From NCBI GenBank assembly GCA_905616395.1, contig CAJQSQ010000002.1, positions 1-64,000 of the forward strand: a stretch of DNA of 64,000 nt, given 5' to 3'. The stretch's first letter is position 1, and every line of letters starts with the position of its first letter. The position numbers and the translations under genes are program-made. This document shows positions 36,557-45,510 of the stretch, piece by piece. The notes beneath the pieces are model-generated. The model saw nothing but the letters and a program-made list of their open reading frames with translations, searched no databases and was not told where the DNA came from. Source of the DNA: an uncultured Candidatus Pelagibacter sp. (lineage in GTDB: Bacteria; Pseudomonadota; Alphaproteobacteria; Pelagibacterales; Pelagibacteraceae).

Positions 36557-37350
36557 TAATTTTCATCCTTAATTTTAGATCCTCTACCCAAATAGCTATC
36601 TATAACCTTCTCATCTTTCTTAGCTTCTTCAGCAGTTCCTTGAAATAAAACTGAACCTTCTGCCATAACAATAACAGGGTCACATAATCTACTTATAAAT
36701 TCCATATCATGTTCAATCATACAAAATGTATACCCTTCTTCTTTATTTAGCTTGATTATTGCAGTTCCAAGATCTTTAAGTAATGTTCTGTTAACACCGG
36801 CGCCTACTTCATCAAGTAAGACAAGTTTAGCATCAACCATCATGGTTCGTCCAAGTTCTAATAGTTTTTTCTGCCCACCTGATAAATTTCCAGCTAATTC
36901 ATTAGATAAGTGTGTGAGATTTAAAAAATCTACAACATCTTGAGCTTTTTGTTTAACTACAAGTTCTTCAGTTCTGACCAAACTTGGTTTTAATAATGCT
37001 GTCATCAACTTTTCACCAGATTGGTTTGCTGGCACCATCATTAAATTTTCTAAAACAGATAAATTTGTAAACTCATGAGCAATTTGAAAAGTTCTTAATA
37101 TTCCTTTTGAAAATAATTCATATGAAGGGACATCTGTTACATCTTCACCATAAAATAAAACTTTTCCACTTGATGCTTTTAGATTCCCAGCAATTAAATT
37201 AAATAGGGTTGTTTTGCCAGATCCATTTGGTCCTATAATTCCAGTAATGGATCCTTCTTTAATTTTTAAGGAACAATCTGAAACTGCTGCTAATCCACCA
37301 AAATACTTGGATAGGTTTTGAATTTGTAAAATATTTTGTTTTGGGTTCAT
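36556..37350 (-). CDS. livG: Branched-chain-type ABC ATPase, LivG-like
   Basis: This 264-residue ATPase has Walker A GPNGSGKTTLF, signature LSGGQKKLLELGRTM and Walker B LVLLDEVGAGVN; the proline of the usual DEP is replaced by valine. The C-terminal helices (KVIDSYLGRG) are those of LivG. It starts 6 bp after the proC-like gene. Confidence 0.92.
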   Translation of the reverse strand: MNPKQNILQIQNLSKYFGGLAAVSDCSLKIKEGSITGIIGPNGSGKTTLFNLIAGNLKASSGKVLFYGEDVTDVPSYELFSKGILRTFQIAHEFTNLSVLENLMMVPANQSGEKLMTALLKPSLVRTEELVVKQKAQDVVDFLNLTHLSNELAGNLSGGQKKLLELGRTMMVDAKLVLLDEVGAGVNRTLLKDLGTAIIKLNKEEGYTFCMIEHDMEFISRLCDPVIVMAEGSVLFQGTAEEAKKDEKVIDSYLGRGSKIKDEN

Positions 37351-37356
37351 TGAATT

Positions 37357-38124
37357 TTATTTGTTTAGTCTTTTATGTATACTGTTGAGAGTCTTTTCTA
37401 AAGATTTATAGAAACCAGCTTTTGTTAACTCTTTAACCCCTTGTTCATTTAATCCTTTGGGAGTTTGAGATTCTTTTACTAATTGTTTTAAATCTTTTTT
37501 AGAATTTACAACAGCATCTTCTGATAATGCTAAAAATAAAGATGTTATATATTTTTGTGCATTATCTCGTTTAACTCCTCTTTTTACTAACCAATCAGTC
37601 ATTACTCTTAGTAATTCATAAAATGGTGCCATCATACCTGAGGTAGCCCAAAAGTTAATTGAAGATTTTTCATTCTTAATTTCAACAGTTGTGCCAATTT
37701 TATTAAAAAAATCTTTTACTTTTTTATTTGGAGGACAGATAGGTACTGGTCCTTTTTTTAGTGAAATTGGAGGCAAAGGTATAGCTCTTATTATTTTTGC
37801 TTTTACTTTAATTGCTTTTTTAAGTTGAGCTAAGGTAATTGTTGATATGAAACTTATTATAATTTGATTTGATCTAAACTTTAAGTTTTTAATAATCTTT
37901 TCACCAACAGTTGGTGTTACAGATAAAAAGATCCAATCACATGTGTTAACTATTTCCTGGTTATCTTTACTAATAGTTATTTTTTTAAACTTCTTCTTTA
38001 AACTCTGAGATATAGATTTGTTTCTATGTGATATAACAATTCTTTTATAAGGTATATTTGAAGTGCAGATACCTGTGATTACAGCAGATGTAATTTTACC
38101 CGTTCCTATAAAGCCTAATTTCAT
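37357..38124 (-). CDS. Pyrroline-5-carboxylate reductase-like protein
   Basis: This 255-residue protein has an N-terminal Rossmann motif GFIGTGKITSAVITG and the P5C reductase elements LSVTPTVGEKI and RAIPLPPISLKKGP. The C-terminal dimerisation part carries SQTPKGLNEQGVKEL, close to the canonical TxPGGT-containing helix. ProC reduces pyrroline-5-carboxylate to proline. Substitution in the classical AMPN/GGT positions suggests a diverged substrate, perhaps a related cyclic imine. It is 32 bp downstream of glaH. Confidence 0.75.
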   Translation of the reverse strand: MKLGFIGTGKITSAVITGICTSNIPYKRIVISHRNKSISQSLKKKFKKITISKDNQEIVNTCDWIFLSVTPTVGEKIIKNLKFRSNQIIISFISTITLAQLKKAIKVKAKIIRAIPLPPISLKKGPVPICPPNKKVKDFFNKIGTTVEIKNEKSSINFWATSGMMAPFYELLRVMTDWLVKRGVKRDNAQKYITSLFLALSEDAVVNSKKDLKQLVKESQTPKGLNEQGVKELTKAGFYKSLEKTLNSIHKRLNK

Positions 38125-38156
38125 AAATATAGTTACTTTATAGTGATATTGCTGAA

Positions 38157-39068
38157 TTAATTAATAAAAAAAGAGCCTCTAATTCTTAACAGTTCTCTAC
38201 TTAAATCTTTGTTTTCTTTGAAAGGTTTTCTTCCATGTAGCCAAAAATAATTATTAGCTACAATGCTTGACCCAGGTGCTAGTTTAGTGATTACTTTATT
38301 CTTACTCTCCTCCAAACCATCTGATAATTTTTGTAAGAAAATTCCTTGATCCATATTTTTTGGCTCAGGGAATTGATCAATATAAGAAATTTTTGGCTTA
38401 CCCTTATCATCTGTTGTGAAAACTGGATGTTCAACTTTATATTCTATATTTTTACTTTTAGGGGAACCCCAAACAAAATCTTTTCTTCCAACTGGATCAT
38501 TAAATAAATCCTCACAATGTTCCCAGTCATCAAGATGAAGCATTGCTGTTTCTCCACCCTGCACATTTTGTTCTTCAATTTTAGTCATAAGTAACCAATC
38601 TGTGGTCTCCTTGACATATGTGCCGTCTGTATGGAGATCCATATTTGTGTAGGCTTTTCTCAAATACGAGTCACTTTTATCCTCATGCTTTACAAAAAAT
38701 CTTGCATAATATTTTCCAGCCATTGCATCATGGTTTGGATTACCAATTAAATAAGCAATTGCTGTTGATAGTTTAACTAAAAACGTATCATTAATTTTTG
38801 AACTCATATTTTTTGGACCGATTATAAAACAGCCTGTGTTTCTGTCTCTTACTATTGAGTTGAGTAATTTGCTTAATTTATTAGAAGTTAAATCGTCTAA
38901 ACTTTTAGCAATAGTAAATCTAGTAAATGGTTTATACTCTAAAGCAGTGATATCAAATTTATTGAATGGAAATATCAATTTATCTAAAATTTCATCTTCA
39001 ATTCTAATATCAATTATTCTTTTTGAATCCTGATGTTCTGTTATTGTTATTCCAGAGATGTTTTCCAT
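38157..39068 (-). CDS. glaH: Glutarate 2-hydroxylase-like Fe(II)/2-oxoglutarate dioxygenase
   Basis: This 303-residue protein matches GlaH/CsiD. The Fe-binding HxD occurs in NMDLHTDGTYVKE, and the distal histidine and 2-oxoglutarate arginine occur in NNYFWLHGRKPF and LSRELLRIRGSFF. GlaH hydroxylates glutarate to 2-hydroxyglutarate in lysine breakdown. Here it is embedded in an amino-acid-type transporter operon, sharing its start base with the azlD-like stop. A related C5 dicarboxylate or amino-acid substrate is possible. Confidence 0.82.
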   Translation of the reverse strand: MENISGITITEHQDSKRIIDIRIEDEILDKLIFPFNKFDITALEYKPFTRFTIAKSLDDLTSNKLSKLLNSIVRDRNTGCFIIGPKNMSSKINDTFLVKLSTAIAYLIGNPNHDAMAGKYYARFFVKHEDKSDSYLRKAYTNMDLHTDGTYVKETTDWLLMTKIEEQNVQGGETAMLHLDDWEHCEDLFNDPVGRKDFVWGSPKSKNIEYKVEHPVFTTDDKGKPKISYIDQFPEPKNMDQGIFLQKLSDGLEESKNKVITKLAPGSSIVANNYFWLHGRKPFKENKDLSRELLRIRGSFFIN

Positions 39069-39391
39069 TAAAGATAATTACTTAGTACTGTCATCATAAT
39101 AGCAGAAATCACAGTTGGATAAACAAAATTTCTTTTTGAAATAAAAAATATGAATAAACAAAATAAAACCACAATAATTCTACTTAGATAACTAGCATCA
39201 GACAAAACACCTACTGGAAATATGATTGTTCTAGCTATTAATGCAGCTAGTGTTGAGTAAGCAAGGCAATTAAACCATCTAAATAACTTTGATGTTTCTT
39301 TTATTCCTTCGGATGAAATTACACCCAATAATCTAGATGAAAAAGTTGCTAATGATGTAACTAAAATTGCAAGAACTACACTAGTTGACAT
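39068..39391 (-). CDS. azlD: AzlD-family branched-chain amino acid transport subunit
   Basis: This 107-residue protein has three or four helices and the AzlD-type FSSRLLGVISS and FRWFNCLAYSTLAALIAR elements. AzlCD pairs export branched-chain amino acids or related compounds. It overlaps azlC by 11 bp. Confidence 0.85.
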   Translation of the reverse strand: MSTSVVLAILVTSLATFSSRLLGVISSEGIKETSKLFRWFNCLAYSTLAALIARTIIFPVGVLSDASYLSRIIVVLFCLFIFFISKRNFVYPTVISAIMMTVLSNYL

Positions 39392-40085
39392 TTAACTCTC
39401 CAATAAAATATGCAATGGTCCCACCAATAAGACCACCAAGTAAAATTGACCATTCAGGAGATAAAAAATAAAATATTGGCCCTAATAATAAACCCAAAAC
39501 CACTGAAGCTGTAATTTGAATAGTCTTCATAGCACCAACCATCATGCATAAAAAATAAATTGGATTTAAGATCGCTAGACCCATCATCATATTTTTATCC
39601 AAATAATCTGATGCATAAAACCCTATGAAAGTGCCTATTACCGCAGTAGTCCACGTAGCACATCCAATTCCAATCCAAAAATCAATTCTGTATTTTTTTT
39701 CAATACTTTTGTAATTACTCTTCATTATCAACCATGCAGACACAGCAATAAAATGACAGGAAAAATAATATTTCCACTTAGGTTGGCTTTTGTGCATCAT
39801 TAATGGGAATAATGAAACTGCCATTGGATACAATCTTGCATTAACAAACCAAACAGCTAGAAAAATATTCAATAATGACGCTCCAACCAGTAACGATTCA
39901 GCCATTACCAATGAACCTGGCAAGGCATAAGTAAGCATGGTTGAAAAAATACTTTCCAGAATATTAAAACCTAAATTTTTAAGAAGTGCACCGATAGCAA
40001 TAAAGCAACATCCAAGTGCAAGGGCTGGACTGTCTGGCGCTAGAATTGATTTAAAACCTTTAAAAAAAAATTCTTTATTAATCAT
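39381..40085 (-). CDS. azlC: AzlC-family amino acid exporter
   Basis: This 234-residue membrane protein shows AzlC-family features: FCLAPDSPALALGCCFIAIGAL-type N-terminal region, ESIFSTMLTYALPGSLVMAE and FVNARLYPMAVSLFPLM. With AzlD it forms an exporter of branched-chain amino acids or analogues. Its placement inside an import operon is unusual and may balance uptake. Its start base is shared with the LivF-like stop. Confidence 0.88.
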   Translation of the reverse strand: MINKEFFFKGFKSILAPDSPALALGCCFIAIGALLKNLGFNILESIFSTMLTYALPGSLVMAESLLVGASLLNIFLAVWFVNARLYPMAVSLFPLMMHKSQPKWKYYFSCHFIAVSAWLIMKSNYKSIEKKYRIDFWIGIGCATWTTAVIGTFIGFYASDYLDKNMMMGLAILNPIYFLCMMVGAMKTIQITASVVLGLLLGPIFYFLSPEWSILLGGLIGGTIAYFIGELNVN

Positions 40086-40870
40086 TAGCCACCTAGGAAT
40101 AATCTACCAACATCAGGGTTTTTTAATAAGTCATCCCCTTTGCCAGCAATAGCAGTTTGTCCTGATACTAAAACGTAACCTATATCTGCAAACTCTAATC
40201 CCTTTTTGGCATTTTGCTCTACTAAAATGATTGTTTTCTTTTCTGTAATCTGAAGATCTCTTAAAATTTCAAATACCATATCAATATATCTTGGTTCTAG
40301 TCCAATTGATGGCTCATCAACCAGTAGTACTGATGGCTTCATAACTAATGCTCTAGAAATTTCTAATAATCTTCTTTCACCACCTGATAAAACTTTAGCA
40401 GGCTGATTTCTTCTGTTTCTTAACCTCTCGTATTTTTCAAAAATTCTTTCTGCTTCTTGATAAGACTCATCTGTATTTTCTTTAGCATAGCCACCCATCA
40501 ATAAATTTTCTTCAACTGTCATATCTGGAAAAACAGAATTATCTTGTAGAATATATGCAATACCACATGATGTAAGTTTTTGAGCTGGTGTTAAATGTGT
40601 AATTTCTTTTCCATCAATTTCAATTTGTCCTGAAAAAATATTTGTAAAACCATAAATTGAATGAAGTATTGTAGATTTTCCTGCACCATTAGGACCAATC
40701 AAACATAAGGATTGTGCCTTACTTGCATACAAATCAAAATCATGAAGTATTTCCATTTTACCATAACCAGCTGATAATTTTTTTATTGTTACATGATTAT
40801 TCTCAGGAGCTAATTTTTTTAGCTCTTCTGGCCCTGGTGCTTTACCTAATACATCGTATTGATTTGACAT
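40085..40870 (-). CDS. Second branched-chain-type ABC ATPase, LivF-like
   Basis: This 261-residue ATPase has Walker A GPNGAGKSTI, signature LSGGERRLLEISRAL and Walker B VLLVDEPSIGLEP. About 25 extra residues precede the usual LivF start. It shares single-base overlaps with both neighbours and serves the second LivHM permease pair (41610-45446). Confidence 0.93.
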   Translation of the reverse strand: MSNQYDVLGKAPGPEELKKLAPENNHVTIKKLSAGYGKMEILHDFDLYASKAQSLCLIGPNGAGKSTILHSIYGFTNIFSGQIEIDGKEITHLTPAQKLTSCGIAYILQDNSVFPDMTVEENLLMGGYAKENTDESYQEAERIFEKYERLRNRRNQPAKVLSGGERRLLEISRALVMKPSVLLVDEPSIGLEPRYIDMVFEILRDLQITEKKTIILVEQNAKKGLEFADIGYVLVSGQTAIAGKGDDLLKNPDVGRLFLGG

Positions 40871-41610
40871 TATTGTGCTCCCAAGTAAGCGTCTAGTACA
40901 CGCTTATCATTTTTAATTTCATCTGGAGTTCCATTAGCTAACATTTGACCATGTGCTAAACAAAAAACTCTTTGTGCTAAATTCATAATTACCTTCATAT
41001 TGTGTTCTATAACGAGCAAAGTAATTCCATAATCCTTATTAACAGTAATCAACCGATCAATAATTCCATTAATTAATGTCGGGTTAATTCCAGCTGTTGG
41101 CTCATCTAATAAAAGCATTTTAGGCTCATTCATTAATGCCATAGCAAGTTCTAGTAATTTTTGCTGTCCAAAAGAAAGATCTCCCGCTCTAAGTTTTCTT
41201 TTTTGATGAAGTCCTACAAATTTTAATAACGTTTCTGCTTTATCTGTTAAGTCTGATGGTATCTTTTGAAATACTGTTAATATTCCATCATTTTCTGGCT
41301 TATTACTAATTAACATATTTTGAATACAGTTTAATTTTCCATAAATTCTAGTTTGTTGGAATGTTCTAAGTAGTCCAAGTTTTGCAACAACAGGGACTGG
41401 TAGTTCTGAAACTTCTGTGCCATCAAATTTAATTGAACCATTATCGATTGGGTAAGTCCCTACAATTGAATTAAATAAAGTAGTTTTACCAGATCCATTT
41501 GGACCAATTAATCCAACAATTTCACCTTGTTCAACTGACATTGAAATATCAACATTAGCTTTAACACCACCAAAAGACTTACTTACATTTGATATATCTA
41601 ATATAGCCAT
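40870..41610 (-). CDS. Second branched-chain-type ABC ATPase, LivG-like
   Basis: This 246-residue ATPase has Walker A GPNGSGKTTLF, signature LSFGQQKLLELAMAL (F in place of the usual second G) and Walker B MLLLDEPTAGINP. Single-base overlaps join it to the LivM-like gene upstream and the LivF-like gene downstream. Confidence 0.93.
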   Translation of the reverse strand: MAILDISNVSKSFGGVKANVDISMSVEQGEIVGLIGPNGSGKTTLFNSIVGTYPIDNGSIKFDGTEVSELPVPVVAKLGLLRTFQQTRIYGKLNCIQNMLISNKPENDGILTVFQKIPSDLTDKAETLLKFVGLHQKRKLRAGDLSFGQQKLLELAMALMNEPKMLLLDEPTAGINPTLINGIIDRLITVNKDYGITLLVIEHNMKVIMNLAQRVFCLAHGQMLANGTPDEIKNDKRVLDAYLGAQ

Positions 41611-42662
41611 TACTTTAATTCCACCTGTGCTTTTAGGTCAGCTTCATCTACAACTTCACCAAATCTTTCAGGATATTTTTCTCTTAACCATCCCATTACC
41701 CCTTCAGGAAAATAAACAACAATTACGATAATTAAAACTCCAAGAGCAACATACTGCCAGCCCAAAAAGTAAGTCCAAAAACCTTCTTTAAATAAGTGAA
41801 ATATAGTTGCACCAACAAGTGGTCCCCATAAAGTTCCCTTACCACCAAGGATTGCCATTAAAACCATGAACACACCAAATGTTGGTCCAGCAAATGCAAT
41901 TTCAGTTGGTTCAATGTAACCATTAATATGACCCATTAATCCTCCAGCAATTCCAACAAAGAATGCTGATACCATCCAGCCAATAATTTTATATCTCATT
42001 GTATGAATTCCCATTGCTTCCGCTTTATCTTCATTGTCTCTTATTGCATTTAAAACTAATCCAAATCTTGTGCTATATGCCCACTTCAAAGTAATAAAAG
42101 TTACAATTGCAAGAGCAAGACACAAATAATATAAAAATTGAGATGAAGACTCGTTAGACCCAAATCCCTTTGGCCAAACTGGAACCGTCATGCCTTGACC
42201 TGCCCCAATTATTTCAATTCCTCCCGCAAGTTCACCTGCAGCAATTCCTAATGCTAAAGTACAAATTGCAAAGTAATGTCCTCTTAAACCTAAAATTCCG
42301 TAACCAATTACTCCTGCAATTATTGTCGGAATAATTCCTGCTAATAATATACCAACTCCAAAGCCTTGAAAAAATTGAGGGATAGTATGAACAAAAGTTT
42401 TCTCTCCACCAGCATCTGTCCATTCAGCAAGTGAAAAGAACATTGCTATTTGTGTACTTGAAGCAACATACATTCCAATACCAAAAAATAATATATTTCC
42501 AAATGTATTGTAACCCATCTGTCCACCTTGAACGTCCCAAGTCATAGCTAAAACAATTAAAATATATAGAAAAGATAACTGAAGTTTATAAGCTGGAAAT
42601 ATAAATGCCCCAGCTAAGCCAAAGATTATTAAACCAGCATATAATAAAGTATTTTTATTCAT
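41610..42662 (-). CDS. Second branched-chain-type ABC permease, LivM-like
   Basis: This 350-residue permease has the LivM features WDVQGGQMGYNTFGN, LRGHYFAICTLALGI and NAIRDNEDKAEAMGIHT, and the terminal GKGTLWGPLVGATIF. It is separated from its LivH-like partner by two inserted hydrolase genes. Single-base overlaps join it to both neighbours. Confidence 0.92.
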   Translation of the reverse strand: MNKNTLLYAGLIIFGLAGAFIFPAYKLQLSFLYILIVLAMTWDVQGGQMGYNTFGNILFFGIGMYVASSTQIAMFFSLAEWTDAGGEKTFVHTIPQFFQGFGVGILLAGIIPTIIAGVIGYGILGLRGHYFAICTLALGIAAGELAGGIEIIGAGQGMTVPVWPKGFGSNESSSQFLYYLCLALAIVTFITLKWAYSTRFGLVLNAIRDNEDKAEAMGIHTMRYKIIGWMVSAFFVGIAGGLMGHINGYIEPTEIAFAGPTFGVFMVLMAILGGKGTLWGPLVGATIFHLFKEGFWTYFLGWQYVALGVLIIVIVVYFPEGVMGWLREKYPERFGEVVDEADLKAQVELK

Positions 42663-43624
42663 TAGATTCTAGACTCTATATATTTCAATATTGTTGGATT
42701 GTAGAACTGAAAGCAGTCTGTGAATGCAAGATCATGTGCACTTCTTGGTTTGAGTTTTGTAATTTTACCGTCTTGTCTGTCATGAACTCTACATTTTTGT
42801 TTATTAAGTTTGTAATTTCCTTTTTTACCTTTTGTCTCAATAATAATTCTTTTAACTCCAGGAATATCATCCATCCAATCTGATAATAATCCATCAAAAG
42901 GATCTTCTGGATGTGTAAAAACTAGAATTGGTAAATTTTTACTTTTTTTAATCTCATTAATTTGATTTTGTCTTAAATTTGCTGGACCATCTCCATCTTC
43001 TTTTTTAAATTTTTCTAGCCCTTTTTTTATACCTACTTTTTTTACCTTGGCATTTTTAGTTATCATTCCATAACAACCTGGCATTGTTACAATTCCACCA
43101 GCTACTTTATTTGGATGTTTTGCCATAAGCATAAAAGTCATCCATGCACCACAAGAATGCCCTGTAAGAAAAATTTGATTAGTAGGTATTCCTTTTTTTA
43201 CAAAATTATCAATTAGTTTCAAATTTAAGTTGGCTGCTTTATCTAGTTTTGTTGTTCCTTTGTAAGGCTCTTTAAACTTTTTTTTATTCCACAAATATTC
43301 GTCATCTCCTGCTAGCTTTTGAGTGCACAGAATATAAAGCATAATTTCTTTATTGTTAATTTTAGTATTAACTAATGTAGCTAAAGCAGAAATGTCTATT
43401 GTATTTGCGCAATCTTTTAAATTTGATTTTGGAATATCATGATAATCTTGACCAGTGTTATAGATAAGAATTATCTTATTTTCTGGATCATCAATATTAT
43501 CCTTTGTTTGATCTTTTTGAAGCTTCATATTCTTGTTATAGAAACCACTTTTTGAAATCATTTCTGAAAAACTACTTGTAGTTAAAGTTAATAGTAACGT
43601 AAGAATTAAAATAATTTTATTCAT
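42662..43624 (-). CDS. Secreted alpha/beta hydrolase, paralogue 1, inside the transporter operon
   Basis: This 320-residue protein has a signal peptide (about residues 1-20, ending TSSFS). The nucleophile elbow is TGHSCGAWMTF; the catalytic acid is probably in THPEDPFDGL, and the final histidine in SAHDLAFTDC. It is clearly paralogous to the next gene upstream (for example AGDDEYLWNKKKF, KKSKNLPILVFTHP and the shared C terminus YNPTILKYIESRI). The substrate is unknown. The signal peptide means it acts outside the cytoplasm. Single-base overlaps join it to both neighbours. Confidence 0.8.
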   Translation of the reverse strand: MNKIILILTLLLTLTTSSFSEMISKSGFYNKNMKLQKDQTKDNIDDPENKIILIYNTGQDYHDIPKSNLKDCANTIDISALATLVNTKINNKEIMLYILCTQKLAGDDEYLWNKKKFKEPYKGTTKLDKAANLNLKLIDNFVKKGIPTNQIFLTGHSCGAWMTFMLMAKHPNKVAGGIVTMPGCYGMITKNAKVKKVGIKKGLEKFKKEDGDGPANLRQNQINEIKKSKNLPILVFTHPEDPFDGLLSDWMDDIPGVKRIIIETKGKKGNYKLNKQKCRVHDRQDGKITKLKPRSAHDLAFTDCFQFYNPTILKYIESRI

Positions 43625-44553
43625 TAAATTCTAGACTCTATATATTTTAATATTGTTGGATTGTAGTATTGAAAACAATCTGCCCCATCCATGTCATGAT
43701 ATTTCTTGACAGGTTCTTTCCATTTTTGACCATTATTTACTCCAATTCTATAACATCTTTTTCCATTAATTTTTTTATCTTCTGAAATAACAATTCTTTG
43801 AACACCCGGAATTTCTTCTACCCAATCAGACAATAATCCATCATAAGGATCTTTTGGATGAGTAAAAACTAAAACTGACAAATTTTTACTTTTTTTAATC
43901 TCATTTATTTGATCTTGTCTTAAGTCAGCAGGTCCATCACCTGCTTTTTCTCTAAATTTCTCTAATGCTTTATCAACACCAACTTTTTTAACTTTTGCTC
44001 TTTTGCTTAACTTTCCATAACATGCTTGCATTAAAGAAATTCCCCCTCCTACTTTATCAGGGTATTTTGCCATTAACATCATTGTTAACCAACCACCACA
44101 CGAGTGACCAGTTAGGATAATTTGATTTTTTGGAACACCTTTTTCTAAAAAATTATCAATAAGTTTTAAATTTGCATTAACTCTTTTATCTAATTTAGTT
44201 ATTCCTTTATAAGGAGGTTGAAATTTTTTTTTTTTCCACAAATTTTTATAATCATCTCCTGCTAAATGATCTGTACATAAAAGATAAACCATTATTTCTT
44301 TTCCGTTAATTTTTTCTCCAACTAACGAAGAGAAGTTTCTTATTCCATTTTTCCAAACACAATTTTTAGAAGAGCGGTCAAGATCTTGTTGTCCGTGGTT
44401 AAAAATAAGGATTATCTTATTTTTTGGATCTAAAATATTTTGCTCTTTTGCATAACCCATTTTGCTATTAAGAAAACTATCTTTACGAAGCTTGTCTGCA
44501 TAAACAGGGGTTATTAGAGTTATGATTATTAAAAATGAAAATATTTTTTTCAT
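43624..44553 (-). CDS. Secreted alpha/beta hydrolase, paralogue 2, inside the transporter operon
   Basis: This 309-residue protein has a signal peptide ending TPVYA (residue about 19). The nucleophile serine is at about 151 in TGHSCGGWLTM; a likely acid lies in THPKDPYDGLLSD and a likely histidine in YHDMDGADCFQ. It shares long blocks and the same C terminus with the next gene, so the pair arose by tandem duplication. Placed between the LivH-like and LivM-like permease genes, it probably releases a substrate taken up by the transporter. Confidence 0.8.
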   Translation of the reverse strand: MKKIFSFLIIITLITPVYADKLRKDSFLNSKMGYAKEQNILDPKNKIILIFNHGQQDLDRSSKNCVWKNGIRNFSSLVGEKINGKEIMVYLLCTDHLAGDDYKNLWKKKKFQPPYKGITKLDKRVNANLKLIDNFLEKGVPKNQIILTGHSCGGWLTMMLMAKYPDKVGGGISLMQACYGKLSKRAKVKKVGVDKALEKFREKAGDGPADLRQDQINEIKKSKNLSVLVFTHPKDPYDGLLSDWVEEIPGVQRIVISEDKKINGKRCYRIGVNNGQKWKEPVKKYHDMDGADCFQYYNPTILKYIESRI

Positions 44554-45446
44554 TATTTTAAATACTCTCTTTTTCTCGCTAATTTGAATCTTCTGTAGAC
44601 TAGTATTATGACTAGTAATGAGAATACTGCCGCAATTCTAAACTCAGTTCCAAGTAAATAGTCAGACCACTCCTCAAATACCCCAAGACCCATACCGGAT
44701 ATTGCAACAGCTGGTAAATTTCCAAGTCCTGCAATAATTACAATCATGAAAGATCTAACTGTGTAAGGTAATCCCGTATAAGGGTGAAGTGTAAATGTGA
44801 TTGCAATACATGCTCCTGCTATTCCACATAATGCTGCATTAATCCCAAAAGTTGCTGCATATACTTTCTCGGTATCAACACCCAAAATTTTTGCTGCTCT
44901 TGCATTTTGAGCTGTTGCTCTAATTGCTCTACCTAATTTCGATTTCTTCATGTAGATGACAAGAATAATTGCAGATATTACACAAACTGCTCCTGAAAAT
45001 ATTTTAGCATTTGGCAGTGTAACTGAGTTATTAAATAACATTGTGGTTCCAAAATTTGATTGAGCGACCACTACATCTGCACCAAATGCAAAATTCATTA
45101 ATTGTTGTGCTAAAATACTAATTCCAAATGTTGCAAGTATTGAAGTAAACAAATCTTTATCTACTACTTTATTAATAACAAGCTTGTACATTCCCCAACC
45201 CACACAATACATAATAATTGGTGATACAATCACTCCAAAGGCTGGGTGAATTCCTGATAGATACATAAAGTATGCAATGTATCCACCCATGATTACTAAC
45301 TCTCCTTGAGCAATATTTATTATATTCATTACTCCCCACTGCAATGCCATTCCATAAGCAATTAATGCAAACAAAATACCAAGAAGTATTCCGTCCATTG
45401 ACGCTTGAACCATTAAAATAGGAGCTTGGAAAATTAATAAATCCAT
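44553..45446 (-). CDS. Second branched-chain-type ABC permease, LivH-like
   Basis: This 297-residue permease has QWGVMNIINIAQGELVIMG near the N terminus and ATAQNARAAKILGVDTEKV, GLGNLPAVAISGMGLGVFEE in the second half, the LivH pattern. It is the first gene after the terminator that follows the binding-protein gene. Its stop overlaps the hydrolase start by one base. Confidence 0.92.
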   Translation of the reverse strand: MDLLIFQAPILMVQASMDGILLGILFALIAYGMALQWGVMNIINIAQGELVIMGGYIAYFMYLSGIHPAFGVIVSPIIMYCVGWGMYKLVINKVVDKDLFTSILATFGISILAQQLMNFAFGADVVVAQSNFGTTMLFNNSVTLPNAKIFSGAVCVISAIILVIYMKKSKLGRAIRATAQNARAAKILGVDTEKVYAATFGINAALCGIAGACIAITFTLHPYTGLPYTVRSFMIVIIAGLGNLPAVAISGMGLGVFEEWSDYLLGTEFRIAAVFSLLVIILVYRRFKLARKREYLK

Positions 45447-45470
45447 AAATTCTTTAGATGTTTATAAAAA

Positions 45471-45496
45471 AATGCCCCCTATTACTAGGGAGCATT
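45471..45496 (-). terminator. Intra-operonic terminator after the second branched-chain-type binding protein
   Basis: An 11-bp stem AATGCCCCCTA / TAGGGAGCATT with one mismatch and a 4-nt loop is followed on the minus strand by a T-rich run (complement of A at 45464-45470). It lies between the binding-protein stop and the LivH-like start, as the terminator at 20737 does in the Pot operon. Confidence 0.85.
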
Positions 45497-45510
45497 TTAC
45501 ATATTAGGTA

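Noticed and set aside
42232-42423. Tryptophan/cysteine-rich open frame inside the LivM-like gene
   Set aside because: Its composition is that of a frame-shifted reading of the permease, and the permease frame is complete.
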